NCBI RefSeq assembly: GCF_000380485.1 | Contig: NZ_AQYG01000051.1 | Span: forward strand, 1 to 64,000 | Source: Jongsikchunia kroppenstedtii DSM 45133 | GTDB lineage: Bacteria > Actinomycetota > Actinomycetes > Mycobacteriales > Mycobacteriaceae | Length of the DNA stretch: 64,000 nucleotides | Reading direction: 5' to 3' | Shown: one piece after another, positions 48,859 to 57,208 of the stretch | Numbering within the stretch: position 1 is the first letter of the stretch | How the letters are laid out: each line of letters begins with the position of its first letter | Made by a program: the position numbers and the translations under genes | The notes under the pieces: generated by a model | Told to the model about the DNA's origin: nothing | Database searches by the model: none | Seen by the model: the letters and a program-made list of their open reading frames with translations, nothing else

Positions 48859-49719
48859 ATGTCCAACTCCAGTTCGCGCGCAAGCAATTTCGACGGATAC
48901 TTCCGCGGCAAGGTCGCCGTGGTCACCGGCGCCGGCTCCGGCATGGGCCGGGAGCTGGCGATTCAACTCGCCAAGGGCGGCGCCAAGGTCGCCATCTCCG
49001 ATGTGGTCCCGGCCGCGCTCGACGAGACCCGTGCACTGGTGGAAGCCTCTGGCGCACAGGTGCATTCACAGCTGCTCAACGTCGCCGAGCGCGAGGCCGT
49101 GCTCGACTATGCGAAGACCGTCGCCGAGCATTTCGGCGTCATCAACCTGATCTTCAACAACGCCGGCATCAACCACCACGGCCCGGTCACCGACACGACG
49201 TTCAAGGACTACGACCGGGTCATGGACATCGACTTCTGGGGCGTGGTCAACGGCACCAAGGCGTTCCTGCCGTACCTCATCGAATCCGGCGACGGCCACG
49301 TAGTGAACACCTCGTCGCTGTTCGGCATCATGGCGCAACCGGACCAGAGTGCTTACAACGCAGCCAAGTTCGCGGTCCGCGGCTTCACCGAGGCGCTGCG
49401 TCAGGAGATGCTGATCGCCAAGCATCCGGTCAAGGTCACCTGCGTGCACCCCGGCGGCGTCAAGACGAACATCGTCAACTGGGGCACCGTATCCGAGGGC
49501 TCGGACGGTGACAAACTCAAGGACCTGTTCAACAAGCAGCTCGCCCGGATGTCGGCGGAGGATGCCGCGACGGTGATCCTCAACGGCACGCGGCGACACA
49601 AGGCGCGCGTGCTCGTGGGCGCGGACGCGAAGGCGATCGACCTGTTGGTCCGGGCGACCGGATCCGGCTATCAGCGCGTGGTCACACTGGCCAGCAGCCG
49701 ATTGATGGGCGGCAAGTAA
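48859..49719 (+). CDS. Short-chain dehydrogenase/reductase (second paralogue)
   Basis: 286 residues, colinear with the preceding SDR. Cofactor motif TGAGSGMG, NNAG, and catalytic SAYNAAK are intact, and the block around DFWGVVNGTKAFLPYLIESG is identical in both. They diverge in the substrate-loop region (about 195-235) and at the N-terminus, which suggests duplication followed by a change of substrate. Ten nt of spacing with GGAG upstream of ATG. Confidence 0.93.
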   Translation: MSNSSSRASNFDGYFRGKVAVVTGAGSGMGRELAIQLAKGGAKVAISDVVPAALDETRALVEASGAQVHSQLLNVAEREAVLDYAKTVAEHFGVINLIFNNAGINHHGPVTDTTFKDYDRVMDIDFWGVVNGTKAFLPYLIESGDGHVVNTSSLFGIMAQPDQSAYNAAKFAVRGFTEALRQEMLIAKHPVKVTCVHPGGVKTNIVNWGTVSEGSDGDKLKDLFNKQLARMSAEDAATVILNGTRRHKARVLVGADAKAIDLLVRATGSGYQRVVTLASSRLMGGK

Positions 49720-49721
49720 CC

Positions 49722-50633
49722 GTGCCGTACGTGCCGCTGCCGGTCGCGAAGGCGATACTGCGACCCACGTTCGGGTACATCCTGAACCCGCGCCGCTCGC
49801 CGCGACAGCAACGACAGCTGCTCGACTCGCTGTCACGCACCCAACTGCTGCCGAAAGGCACGACGCACCAGGCGATCACGCTCGGTGGCCGGCCGACTGA
49901 ACTGGTACAGGTACGCGGCACCGGCTCGATGAAGACCGACCGGGGCACCGCCATCCTGTATTTGCACGGCGGCGGCTACGTCAATGGCTCGCCCCTGACG
50001 CACCGCACGCTGGCCGCATCCCTGGCCGCCGAATCCGGTGCGGCGCTGTACGTGCTGGACTATCGGCTGGCACCGGAGCATCCGTGCCCCGCGGCCGTCG
50101 ATGATGCCGTGGCCGCCTACCTCGAACTCGTCGAGAAGCACGGCCTGCGTCCCGAATCCATTGCGATCGCGGGCGACTCGGCCGGCGGCGGACTCTCGGT
50201 GGCGGCGGCACGGCGGCTGATCGACAAGCACGGAATCCGGCCCGCCGCACTGGGTCTGATCGCCCCGTGGGTCGACCCGGCCGACACGTCGGGCAACCCG
50301 CAGGCCGACGACATCGTCGTCTCCCTCGACTGGGGCCACCAGTGCGCGGAGTTCTATCGCGGCAATCTTTCGGCCACCGATCCCGAGTATGCGCCGATGC
50401 ATGCCGACCTGACGGGCCTGCCGCCCACCGTCATTCACGTCGGCGTGCAGGAGGAGCTGTATCCGCAGGTGTCGCGATTCGCAAGCAAGCTGCGCGCCGC
50501 CGACGTGGAGACCGAGGTCGTGACGCTCCCCCGGCTTTGGCATGTCGCGCACGCCCAGGCGACGATGGTCGCCGAGGCCGCGGACGCCACCCGGCGGCTC
50601 GCGCAGTCCTTGGCCGCACAGCTTTCGGGCTAG
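49722..50633 (+). CDS. Alpha/beta hydrolase, hormone-sensitive-lipase (Abhydrolase_3) family
   Basis: 303 residues. Oxyanion-hole HGGG at 82-85 and nucleophile S153 in GDSAGGG identify the HSL/Lip family; DYRLAPEHPCPAAVDD is also diagnostic. His of the triad is in LPRLWHVAHAQ. Likely an esterase on short to medium acyl esters. GTG start 2 nt after the second SDR stop; third gene of the TetR-controlled cassette. Confidence 0.93.
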   Translation: MPYVPLPVAKAILRPTFGYILNPRRSPRQQRQLLDSLSRTQLLPKGTTHQAITLGGRPTELVQVRGTGSMKTDRGTAILYLHGGGYVNGSPLTHRTLAASLAAESGAALYVLDYRLAPEHPCPAAVDDAVAAYLELVEKHGLRPESIAIAGDSAGGGLSVAAARRLIDKHGIRPAALGLIAPWVDPADTSGNPQADDIVVSLDWGHQCAEFYRGNLSATDPEYAPMHADLTGLPPTVIHVGVQEELYPQVSRFASKLRAADVETEVVTLPRLWHVAHAQATMVAEAADATRRLAQSLAAQLSG

Positions 50634-50637
50634 CTCT

Positions 50638-50655
50638 CACGGGCTATAGCCCGTG
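50638..50655. terminator. Palindrome between convergent esterase and lipoprotein genes
   Basis: CACGGGCTATAGCCCGTG is a perfect 18-bp palindrome (7-bp stem if a TATA loop forms). It overlaps the stop codon of the lipoprotein gene and lies 4 nt after the esterase stop. Likely a shared terminator, though no U-run is present. Confidence 0.5.
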
Positions 50656-51255
50656 CTGCACCAACCAGGTGTTGGCGGCATCCGACGCGGTCTCGCGACC
50701 GGCCTGCACGTCGGCGACCATTCCGGCAAGATCAGCCGAATTGAGTTCGCCGGCAACATTGTTCATCCCCACGATGGACTTCTTCGGCAGTACCGCTCCC
50801 CGATAGAGCGGCAGCAGCACCCGGGCGAGCTCGGAGGGATCGGCCGGGCGGCCGGCCAGCTGGTCGCGGGTGACGGTCGTCGGGTCGCCGGCGTAAACCC
50901 CCTGTGGCAGCGCCCGGCTGAGCTCCTTGTACACATCACCGTCGCTCACCGCCGTCGACTGCGGCGCCAGAAGATGCAGCAGATCGCCGGAGAAGCCGGT
51001 CATCAGATCGATGTTGCCGTTGGCCAACCGCCCCAGCAGTTGTTGGTCGGTGCCGAGCGACGGCGCGGCGGCGATCTTGATTCCGGTGTGCGACAACGCG
51101 CCCCGATAGATGGCGGCCACGACCTCCCCGAAGGGTGATGGGGTGGCACCGACCACCACGGTCGGCGTCGGTGCCGCCAGCGGCGAGCTGCATCCGGTCA
51201 ACGCGACGAGGCCGGCGCACAGCGCCACCAGCGTCAGACCGATCGTCCGCCGCAC
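50644..51255 (-). CDS. OpuAC/ProX-like substrate-binding lipoprotein
   Basis: 203 residues. The signal peptide ends in the lipobox LVALTGC (Cys 22). The mature part has TPTVVVGATPSPFGEVVAAIYRGAL and NIDLMTGFSGDLLHLL, typical of quaternary-amine binding proteins, but is shorter than the ~270 residues usual for the family. GTG at 51255 lies 7 nt after the malic enzyme stop. No permease or ATPase genes adjoin. It sits where lpqZ lies in M. tuberculosis, as I remember that genome. Confidence 0.75.
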   Translation of the reverse strand: MRRTIGLTLVALCAGLVALTGCSSPLAAPTPTVVVGATPSPFGEVVAAIYRGALSHTGIKIAAAPSLGTDQQLLGRLANGNIDLMTGFSGDLLHLLAPQSTAVSDGDVYKELSRALPQGVYAGDPTTVTRDQLAGRPADPSELARVLLPLYRGAVLPKKSIVGMNNVAGELNSADLAGMVADVQAGRETASDAANTWLVQHGL

Positions 51256-51262
51256 GGCCGAC

Positions 51263-52453
51263 CTAGTTGTGCGCGACCCGCGCAACGGCCGCGGCGACCG
51301 CCGGGGCCACCCGCGGATCCAGCGGGCTCGGCACGATCTTGTCGACCGCCAGCTCGTCACCGAGAACGTCGACGATCGCGTCGGCGGCGGCGATCTTCAT
51401 CTCCTCGGTGATCTTGGTGGCACCGGCATCCAGCGCGCCCCGGAAGACGCCCGGGAAGGCGAGCACGTTGTTGATCTGGTTCGGATAATCGCTGCGCCCG
51501 GTGGCGACGACCGCCGCGTGCTTGGCGGCGATCTCGGGGTGCACCTCGGGGTCCGGGTTCGACAGCGCGAACACGACGGCGTTCTCGTTCATGCTGGCCA
51601 GCGCCTCTTCGGGCACGGTGCCGGCACTGACGCCGAGGAACACATCGGCGCCCGCGAGCGCGTCCGACAGCGAGCCGCTGCGCCTATCGGGGTTGGTCTG
51701 CGCCGCCAGCTCCGTCTTGACCGGGGTCAGGTCGGTGCGATCGGCGTTCACGATGCCCTTGGAATCGACCATCGTGATGTGCGAGATGCCGTCGGCCAGC
51801 AGGATCTTCGCGCAGGCGACGCCGGCCGCGCCGGCGCCGGAGATCACCACGCGCAGATCGCTGCGACCCCGGCCGAGCACCTTGGTGGCAGCCTTGAGCG
51901 CGGCGAGCACCACGATCGCGGTGCCGTGCTGGTCGTCATGCATGACCGGGCAATCGAGCGCATCGATCACCTTGCGTTCGATCTCGAAACAGCGCGGCGC
52001 CGAGATGTCCTCGAGGTTGACCGCACCGAACGAGTGCCGCAGCCGCACCAGCGTCTCGACGATCTCGTCGGGGTCGGAGGTGCTCAGCACCAGCGGGATC
52101 GAGTCGAGCCCGGCGAACTTCTTGAACAGGGCCGACTTGCCCTCCATCACCGGCAGCGAGGCGGCCGGGCCGATGTCGCCGAGGCCCAGCACCGCGCTGC
52201 CGTCGCTGACGACGACCACGAGCCGGTTGGTCCAGGTGTACTTCGCGGCCAGCGCCGGGTCCTTGGCGATCGCCCGCGACACCTGCGCCACGCCAGGCGT
52301 GTAGGCGATCGACAGGTCACGCTTCGTATCCAGCGGCGCGGTCAGCTCTACCGACAACTTGCCACCCTCATGACCAGCGAAGATTTCCTCGTCGGTGATA
52401 TCGATGGCGTTGGCCCCGGCGGCATCCGCACCGGGCTGAGAAGTCTGAGTCAC
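51263..52453 (-). CDS. NAD(P)-dependent malic enzyme, short form
   Basis: 396 residues. Oxidatively decarboxylates malate to pyruvate. Signatures: KRDLSIAYTPGVAQVSRAIA, the metal-binding VMHDDQHGTAIV, the Rossmann loop VISGAGAAGVACAKIL, and FALSNPDPEVHP. Lacks the long N-terminal domain of E. coli MaeA and the PTA-like domain of MaeB. GTG start; divergent from corA. Cofactor preference cannot be read reliably. Confidence 0.94.
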   Translation of the reverse strand: MTQTSQPGADAAGANAIDITDEEIFAGHEGGKLSVELTAPLDTKRDLSIAYTPGVAQVSRAIAKDPALAAKYTWTNRLVVVVSDGSAVLGLGDIGPAASLPVMEGKSALFKKFAGLDSIPLVLSTSDPDEIVETLVRLRHSFGAVNLEDISAPRCFEIERKVIDALDCPVMHDDQHGTAIVVLAALKAATKVLGRGRSDLRVVISGAGAAGVACAKILLADGISHITMVDSKGIVNADRTDLTPVKTELAAQTNPDRRSGSLSDALAGADVFLGVSAGTVPEEALASMNENAVVFALSNPDPEVHPEIAAKHAAVVATGRSDYPNQINNVLAFPGVFRGALDAGATKITEEMKIAAADAIVDVLGDELAVDKIVPSPLDPRVAPAVAAAVARVAHN

Positions 52454-52570
52454 CGCAATACCCTAGCCCACTCGACCGCCCCGCCGGACACCCCGCCAAT
52501 GCCCAGCTCACCGCGTACGATTGCGACGCCGGGTCACCGGCGCAATCGCCGCCAGGACAGGAGGCCGTCG

Positions 52571-53650
52571 ATGCCCTCGATCCCCTCGATTCCGTCATTG
52601 CGATCGGGTGGCGGCGCACCCAAACCTCTGCCGCGGATTCCGGTGCCGGCCTCCCGCGCGGTCGTCGATTGCGCGATCTACGTCGACGGGCGACGTCAGC
52701 CGGGGCGGATCAGCTACCCGGAGGCGCTCGCGAAGGTCCGGGAGACCGGGCAGGGCTTCGTCTGGGTCGGTTTGCACGCCCCCGACAACGACCAGATGAC
52801 CGGCGTCTCGGAGACCTTCGGCCTGCATGAGCTGATCTGCGAGGACGCCGTCCACGCCCACCAGCGGCCCAAGCTCGAGCGCTACGACGACACCATGTTC
52901 CTGGTCCTCAAGACTGTCAAGTACGTCGAGCACGAGCGTCTCGCGGATGCCAAGGAGGTCGTCGAGACCGGCGAGATCATGATGATGGTCGGGCCCGATT
53001 TCGTGATCACCGTGCGCCATGGCGAACACTCCGAACTGGCGAGCGTGCGCAAGCAGCTCGAGGCCCGCCCGGAGCTGCTCGCGCTCGGGCCGACCTCCGT
53101 CATGCATGCGATCACCGATCACCTCGTCGACATCTACCTCGAGGTGACCGAGGCGATGGAACGGGACATCGACGCGGCCGAGGAATCGATTTTCAGCCCG
53201 CGCAAGGCCGTCGTCATCGAACCCATCTATCTGCTCAAGCGCGAAGTCATGGAACTGCGCCGGGCGATCGCGCCGCTGGGCCCGGCCCTGGCCCGCCTCA
53301 CCGCCGAGGACAATCCGCTGATCAGCAAGGAGATCCGACGCTACTTCCGGGACGTCCAGGACCACCACACCACTGTCGACGAACAAGTCAGCGGCTACGA
53401 CGAGGTGCTGTCGTCGTTGATCGGCGCGGCCGTGGCGAAATCCGGTGTCGAGCAGAACACCGATATGCGGAAGATCTCGGCGTGGGTCGCGATCGCATCC
53501 GTGCCGACGATGATCGCTGGCATCTACGGCATGAATTTCGACAACATGCCCGAACTCCACTGGAAGTACAGCTATTTCGTGGTGCTCGCCGTGCTCGCGA
53601 CCGTCGTGGTGGTGCTCTGGCGAACGTTCCGCCGGAACCACTGGCTGTAG
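52571..53650 (+). CDS. corA: Magnesium/cobalt transporter CorA
   Basis: 359 residues. The large cytoplasmic domain carries VHAHQRPKLERYDD and VRHGEHSEL. Two C-terminal helices follow with the selectivity motif YGMNF (IAGIYGMNFDNMPEL) and the positively charged end RRNHWL. ATG at 52571 has a GGAGG upstream; the long in-frame extension upstream runs through the antisense of the malic enzyme gene and is rejected. Confidence 0.96.
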   Translation: MPSIPSIPSLRSGGGAPKPLPRIPVPASRAVVDCAIYVDGRRQPGRISYPEALAKVRETGQGFVWVGLHAPDNDQMTGVSETFGLHELICEDAVHAHQRPKLERYDDTMFLVLKTVKYVEHERLADAKEVVETGEIMMMVGPDFVITVRHGEHSELASVRKQLEARPELLALGPTSVMHAITDHLVDIYLEVTEAMERDIDAAEESIFSPRKAVVIEPIYLLKREVMELRRAIAPLGPALARLTAEDNPLISKEIRRYFRDVQDHHTTVDEQVSGYDEVLSSLIGAAVAKSGVEQNTDMRKISAWVAIASVPTMIAGIYGMNFDNMPELHWKYSYFVVLAVLATVVVVLWRTFRRNHWL

Positions 53651-53674
53651 CCGCTGCGCGATTACTGCAGCGGC
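53650..53674. terminator. Hairpin between convergent corA and SUFU-like gene
   Basis: GCCGCTG (53650-53656) and CAGCGGC (53668-53674) pair across an 11-nt loop that contains the SUFU-like stop codon. Weak candidate for a shared terminator. Confidence 0.35.
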
Positions 53675-54234
53675 GCCGCCCCGCGATGCGGATCAGTCAC
53701 GTCGATCGCCGATTCGGCCCAGAGTTCCCGCAGCGCCGCAGCGCCTTTCAACCGTACCCAGGCCGCCTCGTTCGCCGTGATCGGCACCGCGCGCAGGAAC
53801 CGCACGGGTTCGGCCGGCACCGGCAGCACGCAGTCGTCGATCGCGTCAGGCTCGAGAAGGATTGCAGTGCAGGATGATCCGGTCCAGAGCGGTTCGGACA
53901 GGTCGATGAGCGCGTCGGGAACCAGGATGAGCCCCTCGACGGCCGGCGCGGCGGCCACCATGGCCAGGGCGCGATGCAGCCCGGTCAGCGGATCGCTGGC
54001 GCGCATCCGGGCGACCACCTCGGCCCGCGGCCCCGCCTCGGTATCGGCGACCATCGCGGTCGGGTCGGTCATGGGATGACGACTGCAGCCCACGCTCGCG
54101 AACACCACATCCTCGCCGTCGACGAAACGCAGGATGTCGACCGGCTCCAGGCCGAGGAAGGTCACCGACGCCTTCGCCGGCGTCGAGCCGACGGCATCGA
54201 CCAGATGACCGGTCACGATCTCGCCCGCATTCAC
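53662..54234 (-). CDS. Suppressor-of-fused (SUFU) domain protein
   Basis: 190 residues from GTG at 54234. Conserved blocks FLGLEPVDILRF, VFASVGCSRHPM, AAAPAVEGLILVPDALIDLSEPLW and the tail VPITANEAAWVRLKGAAALRELW match bacterial SUFU-like proteins. Function in bacteria is not established. A -10-like TAGGGT (54247-54242) stands 7 nt before this GTG, so a leaderless start here is preferred to the GTG three codons upstream. Convergent with corA. Confidence 0.85.
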   Translation of the reverse strand: MNAGEIVTGHLVDAVGSTPAKASVTFLGLEPVDILRFVDGEDVVFASVGCSRHPMTDPTAMVADTEAGPRAEVVARMRASDPLTGLHRALAMVAAAPAVEGLILVPDALIDLSEPLWTGSSCTAILLEPDAIDDCVLPVPAEPVRFLRAVPITANEAAWVRLKGAAALRELWAESAIDVTDPHRGAAPLQ

Positions 54235-54277
54235 GGGACCCACCCTAGCCGGGATCGACAGCGGACCCGGCCGGGCG

Positions 54278-55450
54278 CTACAGGCTCAGGTTGGCGCCGC
54301 TGGCCTGGTCGAAGATCGCCACCTTGCTCGTATCGACGAACAGCTGGGCGGGCCCGCGGCCGATCCGCGATTCGGCCGACAGCCGCGCGACCAGGCGATC
54401 GATTCCGACGTCCACCCCGGCCGCGTCGGCCAGCTGCGAAAGCGCCTGGCTGGCACCGGGATCGCTGGCGCCGAGACTGAAATAGGCGTAGTTGTCCGAC
54501 CCCATCGACTCGAGAAGATCGACCTGCGCGGTGAGCACGACGCCGTCATGCCGCGCGACGGGATCGACCAGCGCCGGATCCTCGAAATGTTCCGGCCTGA
54601 TGCCGACCAGCACCTGGCCGTTGCTGCGCAGCTGGGTCGCGTTCTGCGCCACCCGGCCGTAGTCGCGGAACCGGATCTCCCCGATCGGGGTCGCGATCCC
54701 GTACTGGCCGAGTTGTCCGGACAGGAAATTCATCGCCGGAGAACCGATGAACCCGGCCACGAACAGGTTGTTCGGCCGGTTGTACAGCTCCTGCGGCGTG
54801 CCGACCTGCTGCACCCGGCCGCCCTGCAGCACGACCACCCGGTCGCCGAGGGTCATCGCCTCGGTCTGGTCGTGCGTGACGTAGACGGTGGTGGTGCGCA
54901 GCCGCTGCTGCAGCCGGGCGATCTCCGTGCGCATCTGCACGCGCAGCTTCGCGTCCAGGTTCGAGAGCGGCTCGTCCATGAGAAAAGCCTTGGGCGAGCG
55001 CACGATCGCGCGGCCCATCGCGACCCGCTGCCGCTGGCCGCCGGACAGATGGGCCGGCTTGCGGTCCAGATACGACGTCAGATCGAGAATCCGCGCGGCC
55101 TCCTCGACCTTGCGGTTGACCTCGTCCTTCGGCAGCTTCTGCAGCGTCAGCGGGAAGGCGATGTTCTGCCGCACCGTCATGTGCGGGTACAGCGCATAAG
55201 ACTGGAAGACCATCGCGATGTCGCGGTCCTTCGGGGCCTTCTCGTTGACGCGCTCGCCGGCGATCCGCAGCTCGCCGTCGGAAATGTCCTCCAGCCCGGC
55301 GATCATGTTGAGTGTCGTCGTCTTGCCGCAGCCGGACGGCCCGACCAGAATCACGAACTCACCGTCGGCGATGCTGATGTTGACATCCGAAACGGCAAGC
55401 GAGCCATCGGGATAGCGCTTGCTGACGTGGTCAAGAACGATCTCGGCCAT
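54278..55450 (-). CDS. sugC: Trehalose ABC importer ATPase SugC
   Basis: 390 residues. Walker A GPSGCGKTT, Q-loop, signature LSGGQRQRVAMGRAI, Walker B FLMDEPLSNLDAKLR and the H-loop VYVTHDQTEAM are complete. The C-terminal ~150 residues are the TOBE/OB regulatory domain of the MalK/UgpC/MsmX class. Last gene of lpqY-sugA-sugB-sugC; 3 nt after sugB. In mycobacteria this importer recovers trehalose released from trehalose monomycolate. Confidence 0.94.
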   Translation of the reverse strand: MAEIVLDHVSKRYPDGSLAVSDVNISIADGEFVILVGPSGCGKTTTLNMIAGLEDISDGELRIAGERVNEKAPKDRDIAMVFQSYALYPHMTVRQNIAFPLTLQKLPKDEVNRKVEEAARILDLTSYLDRKPAHLSGGQRQRVAMGRAIVRSPKAFLMDEPLSNLDAKLRVQMRTEIARLQQRLRTTTVYVTHDQTEAMTLGDRVVVLQGGRVQQVGTPQELYNRPNNLFVAGFIGSPAMNFLSGQLGQYGIATPIGEIRFRDYGRVAQNATQLRSNGQVLVGIRPEHFEDPALVDPVARHDGVVLTAQVDLLESMGSDNYAYFSLGASDPGASQALSQLADAAGVDVGIDRLVARLSAESRIGRGPAQLFVDTSKVAIFDQASGANLSL

Positions 55451-55453
55451 GGG

Positions 55454-56278
55454 TTATCCCTTCACCGCACCGGACGTGAGTCCGGCAACGATTCGACGTT
55501 GGAAGAAGAGCACGAAGATGATGATCGGAATCGTGATGATGACCGCAGCGGCCGCGATGGACCCGGTCGGCTCCTCGAATTGGCTACTGCCGGTGAAGTT
55601 GGCGATCGCCACCGGGGCGGTGATCGACCGCTTGGTCGACGTCAATGACAACGCCAGCAGCAGGTCGTTCCACGCCATGATGAACACCAGGATCGCCGCG
55701 GTGACCACGCCCGGGGCCGCCAGCGGCGCAATGACTTTCCGGAACGCCTGCATCGGCGTCGCGCCGTCCATCTTCGCCGCCTTCTCCAACTCCCACGGGA
55801 TCTCCCGGAAGAATGCCGACAGCGTGTAGATCGCCATCGGCAGCGCGAAGGTGACATACGGCAGCACCAGGCCCGCCCAGGTGTCGAAGAGGCCGATGGA
55901 CCGCTCGATGTTGAACATCGGTGTCACCAGCGAGATCTGCGGGAACATCGCGACCAGCAGGGACGCGCCGACCATCACCTTCTTGCCCGGAAAGTCCAGT
56001 CGCGCAATCGCATAGGCCGCGACCGTGCCCACACCCACCGCGATCACGGTGGTGATCAACCCGATGCCGATCGAGTTGATCAGCGCACTGGTGAACGTGT
56101 CGGTCTTGAAGATGCCCTTGTAGTTGTCCAGCGTCCAGTGCTGCGGAACGAAGTTGCCGTCGCCGATGCTCGTCGTGGGCTTGAAGGACAGGCTCGCGAT
56201 CCACAGCACCGGGATCAGCACATACAGCACGACGATCAGGTTCGCGACCGACCAACCGATTCGACGTCCGAGAAGCAT
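55454..56278 (-). CDS. sugB: Trehalose ABC importer permease SugB
   Basis: 274 residues, six helices, binding-protein-dependent sugar permease of the MalG type. The EAA loop reads [26 protein letters not shown] and contacts SugC. 3 nt from sugA. Confidence 0.93.
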   Translation of the reverse strand: MLLGRRIGWSVANLIVVLYVLIPVLWIASLSFKPTTSIGDGNFVPQHWTLDNYKGIFKTDTFTSALINSIGIGLITTVIAVGVGTVAAYAIARLDFPGKKVMVGASLLVAMFPQISLVTPMFNIERSIGLFDTWAGLVLPYVTFALPMAIYTLSAFFREIPWELEKAAKMDGATPMQAFRKVIAPLAAPGVVTAAILVFIMAWNDLLLALSLTSTKRSITAPVAIANFTGSSQFEEPTGSIAAAAVIITIPIIIFVLFFQRRIVAGLTSGAVKG

Positions 56279-56281
56279 GAC

Positions 56282-57208
56282 CTACCGCCCCTCGCTGTCG
56301 GATCCCGGTGCGGCAGCACCGAATATCTTGACGAATACGAACGCGATGATCGCGACGCAGAGGAATATCAGCACGCTGATCGCCGATCCGACGCCGAGGT
56401 TGAACGCCTTGAAGAGGTTGTCGTAGCCCAGCATCGACACCGATCCGGTGTTGTTACTGCCCTTGGTGAGCACGTAGATGTTGTCGAACACCCGGAAGGC
56501 GTCGAGGGTGCGGAACAGCAGCGCCACCAGGATCGCCGGCTTCATCAGCGGCAGGATGATCCGGAACAGCCGGGTCCACGCGCCGGCGCCGTCCATCTGC
56601 GCGGCCTTCAACAGGTCTTCGGGCACCAGCGCCAGGCCGGCCATCAGCAGCAGCGCCATGAACGGCGTCGTCTTCCACACCTCGGCGCCGATGATGATGA
56701 ACAGCGACGGCCACTGCTCGGTGAGCGGTGCGCTCCCGCTCGGCAGCAGGTTCGCCAGGTATCCGGTGCCCGGCGTCCAGGCGTAGTACCAGGAGAAGGC
56801 CGCCGCGACCGTGACGATGCCGTACGGAATCAACACCAGGGTGCGAATGGTGCCGCGGCCGAAGATGGTGCGGTGCATGACCATTGCGATCGCGAGGCCC
56901 AGGACGAATTCGATGGCCACCGACAGCACGGTGATGAACGCGGTGACGCCGAACGCGGTCCACCAGTAGCCGTCCGACAGCGCGGTGCCGTAGTTGCGGA
57001 ACCACACGAACTCGTTCTCGCCGGGTGCAGCCAGGCTCGCCTTGAACAGGCTCAGGTAGATCGCGTAGACGATCGGATAGCCGGTGACGACCAGCATCAG
57101 GATCGCCGCGGGCGCGATCAGCAGCAGCCCGAGACGACGCTCGGAGCGCTTTCCCTCGCTGAGAACCCGCTTGCCCTCGGTGACACCCTTTGGGACGACG
57201 GCGGTCAT
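56282..57208 (-). CDS. sugA: Trehalose ABC importer permease SugA
   Basis: 308 residues, six helices, MalF-type permease. EAA loop: AAQMDGAGAWTRLFRIILPLMKP. A hydrophilic N-terminal ~30 residues precede the first helix. ATG overlaps the lpqY stop by 4 nt. Confidence 0.93.
   Translation of the reverse strand: MTAVVPKGVTEGKRVLSEGKRSERRLGLLLIAPAAILMLVVTGYPIVYAIYLSLFKASLAAPGENEFVWFRNYGTALSDGYWWTAFGVTAFITVLSVAIEFVLGLAIAMVMHRTIFGRGTIRTLVLIPYGIVTVAAAFSWYYAWTPGTGYLANLLPSGSAPLTEQWPSLFIIIGAEVWKTTPFMALLLMAGLALVPEDLLKAAQMDGAGAWTRLFRIILPLMKPAILVALLFRTLDAFRVFDNIYVLTKGSNNTGSVSMLGYDNLFKAFNLGVGSAISVLIFLCVAIIAFVFVKIFGAAAPGSDSEGR

Noticed and set aside
51110-53650. 846-codon frame extending CorA upstream
   Set aside because: The extra ~490 codons are antisense to the malic enzyme and lipoprotein genes. 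ATG at 52571 with GGAGG gives a normal CorA.
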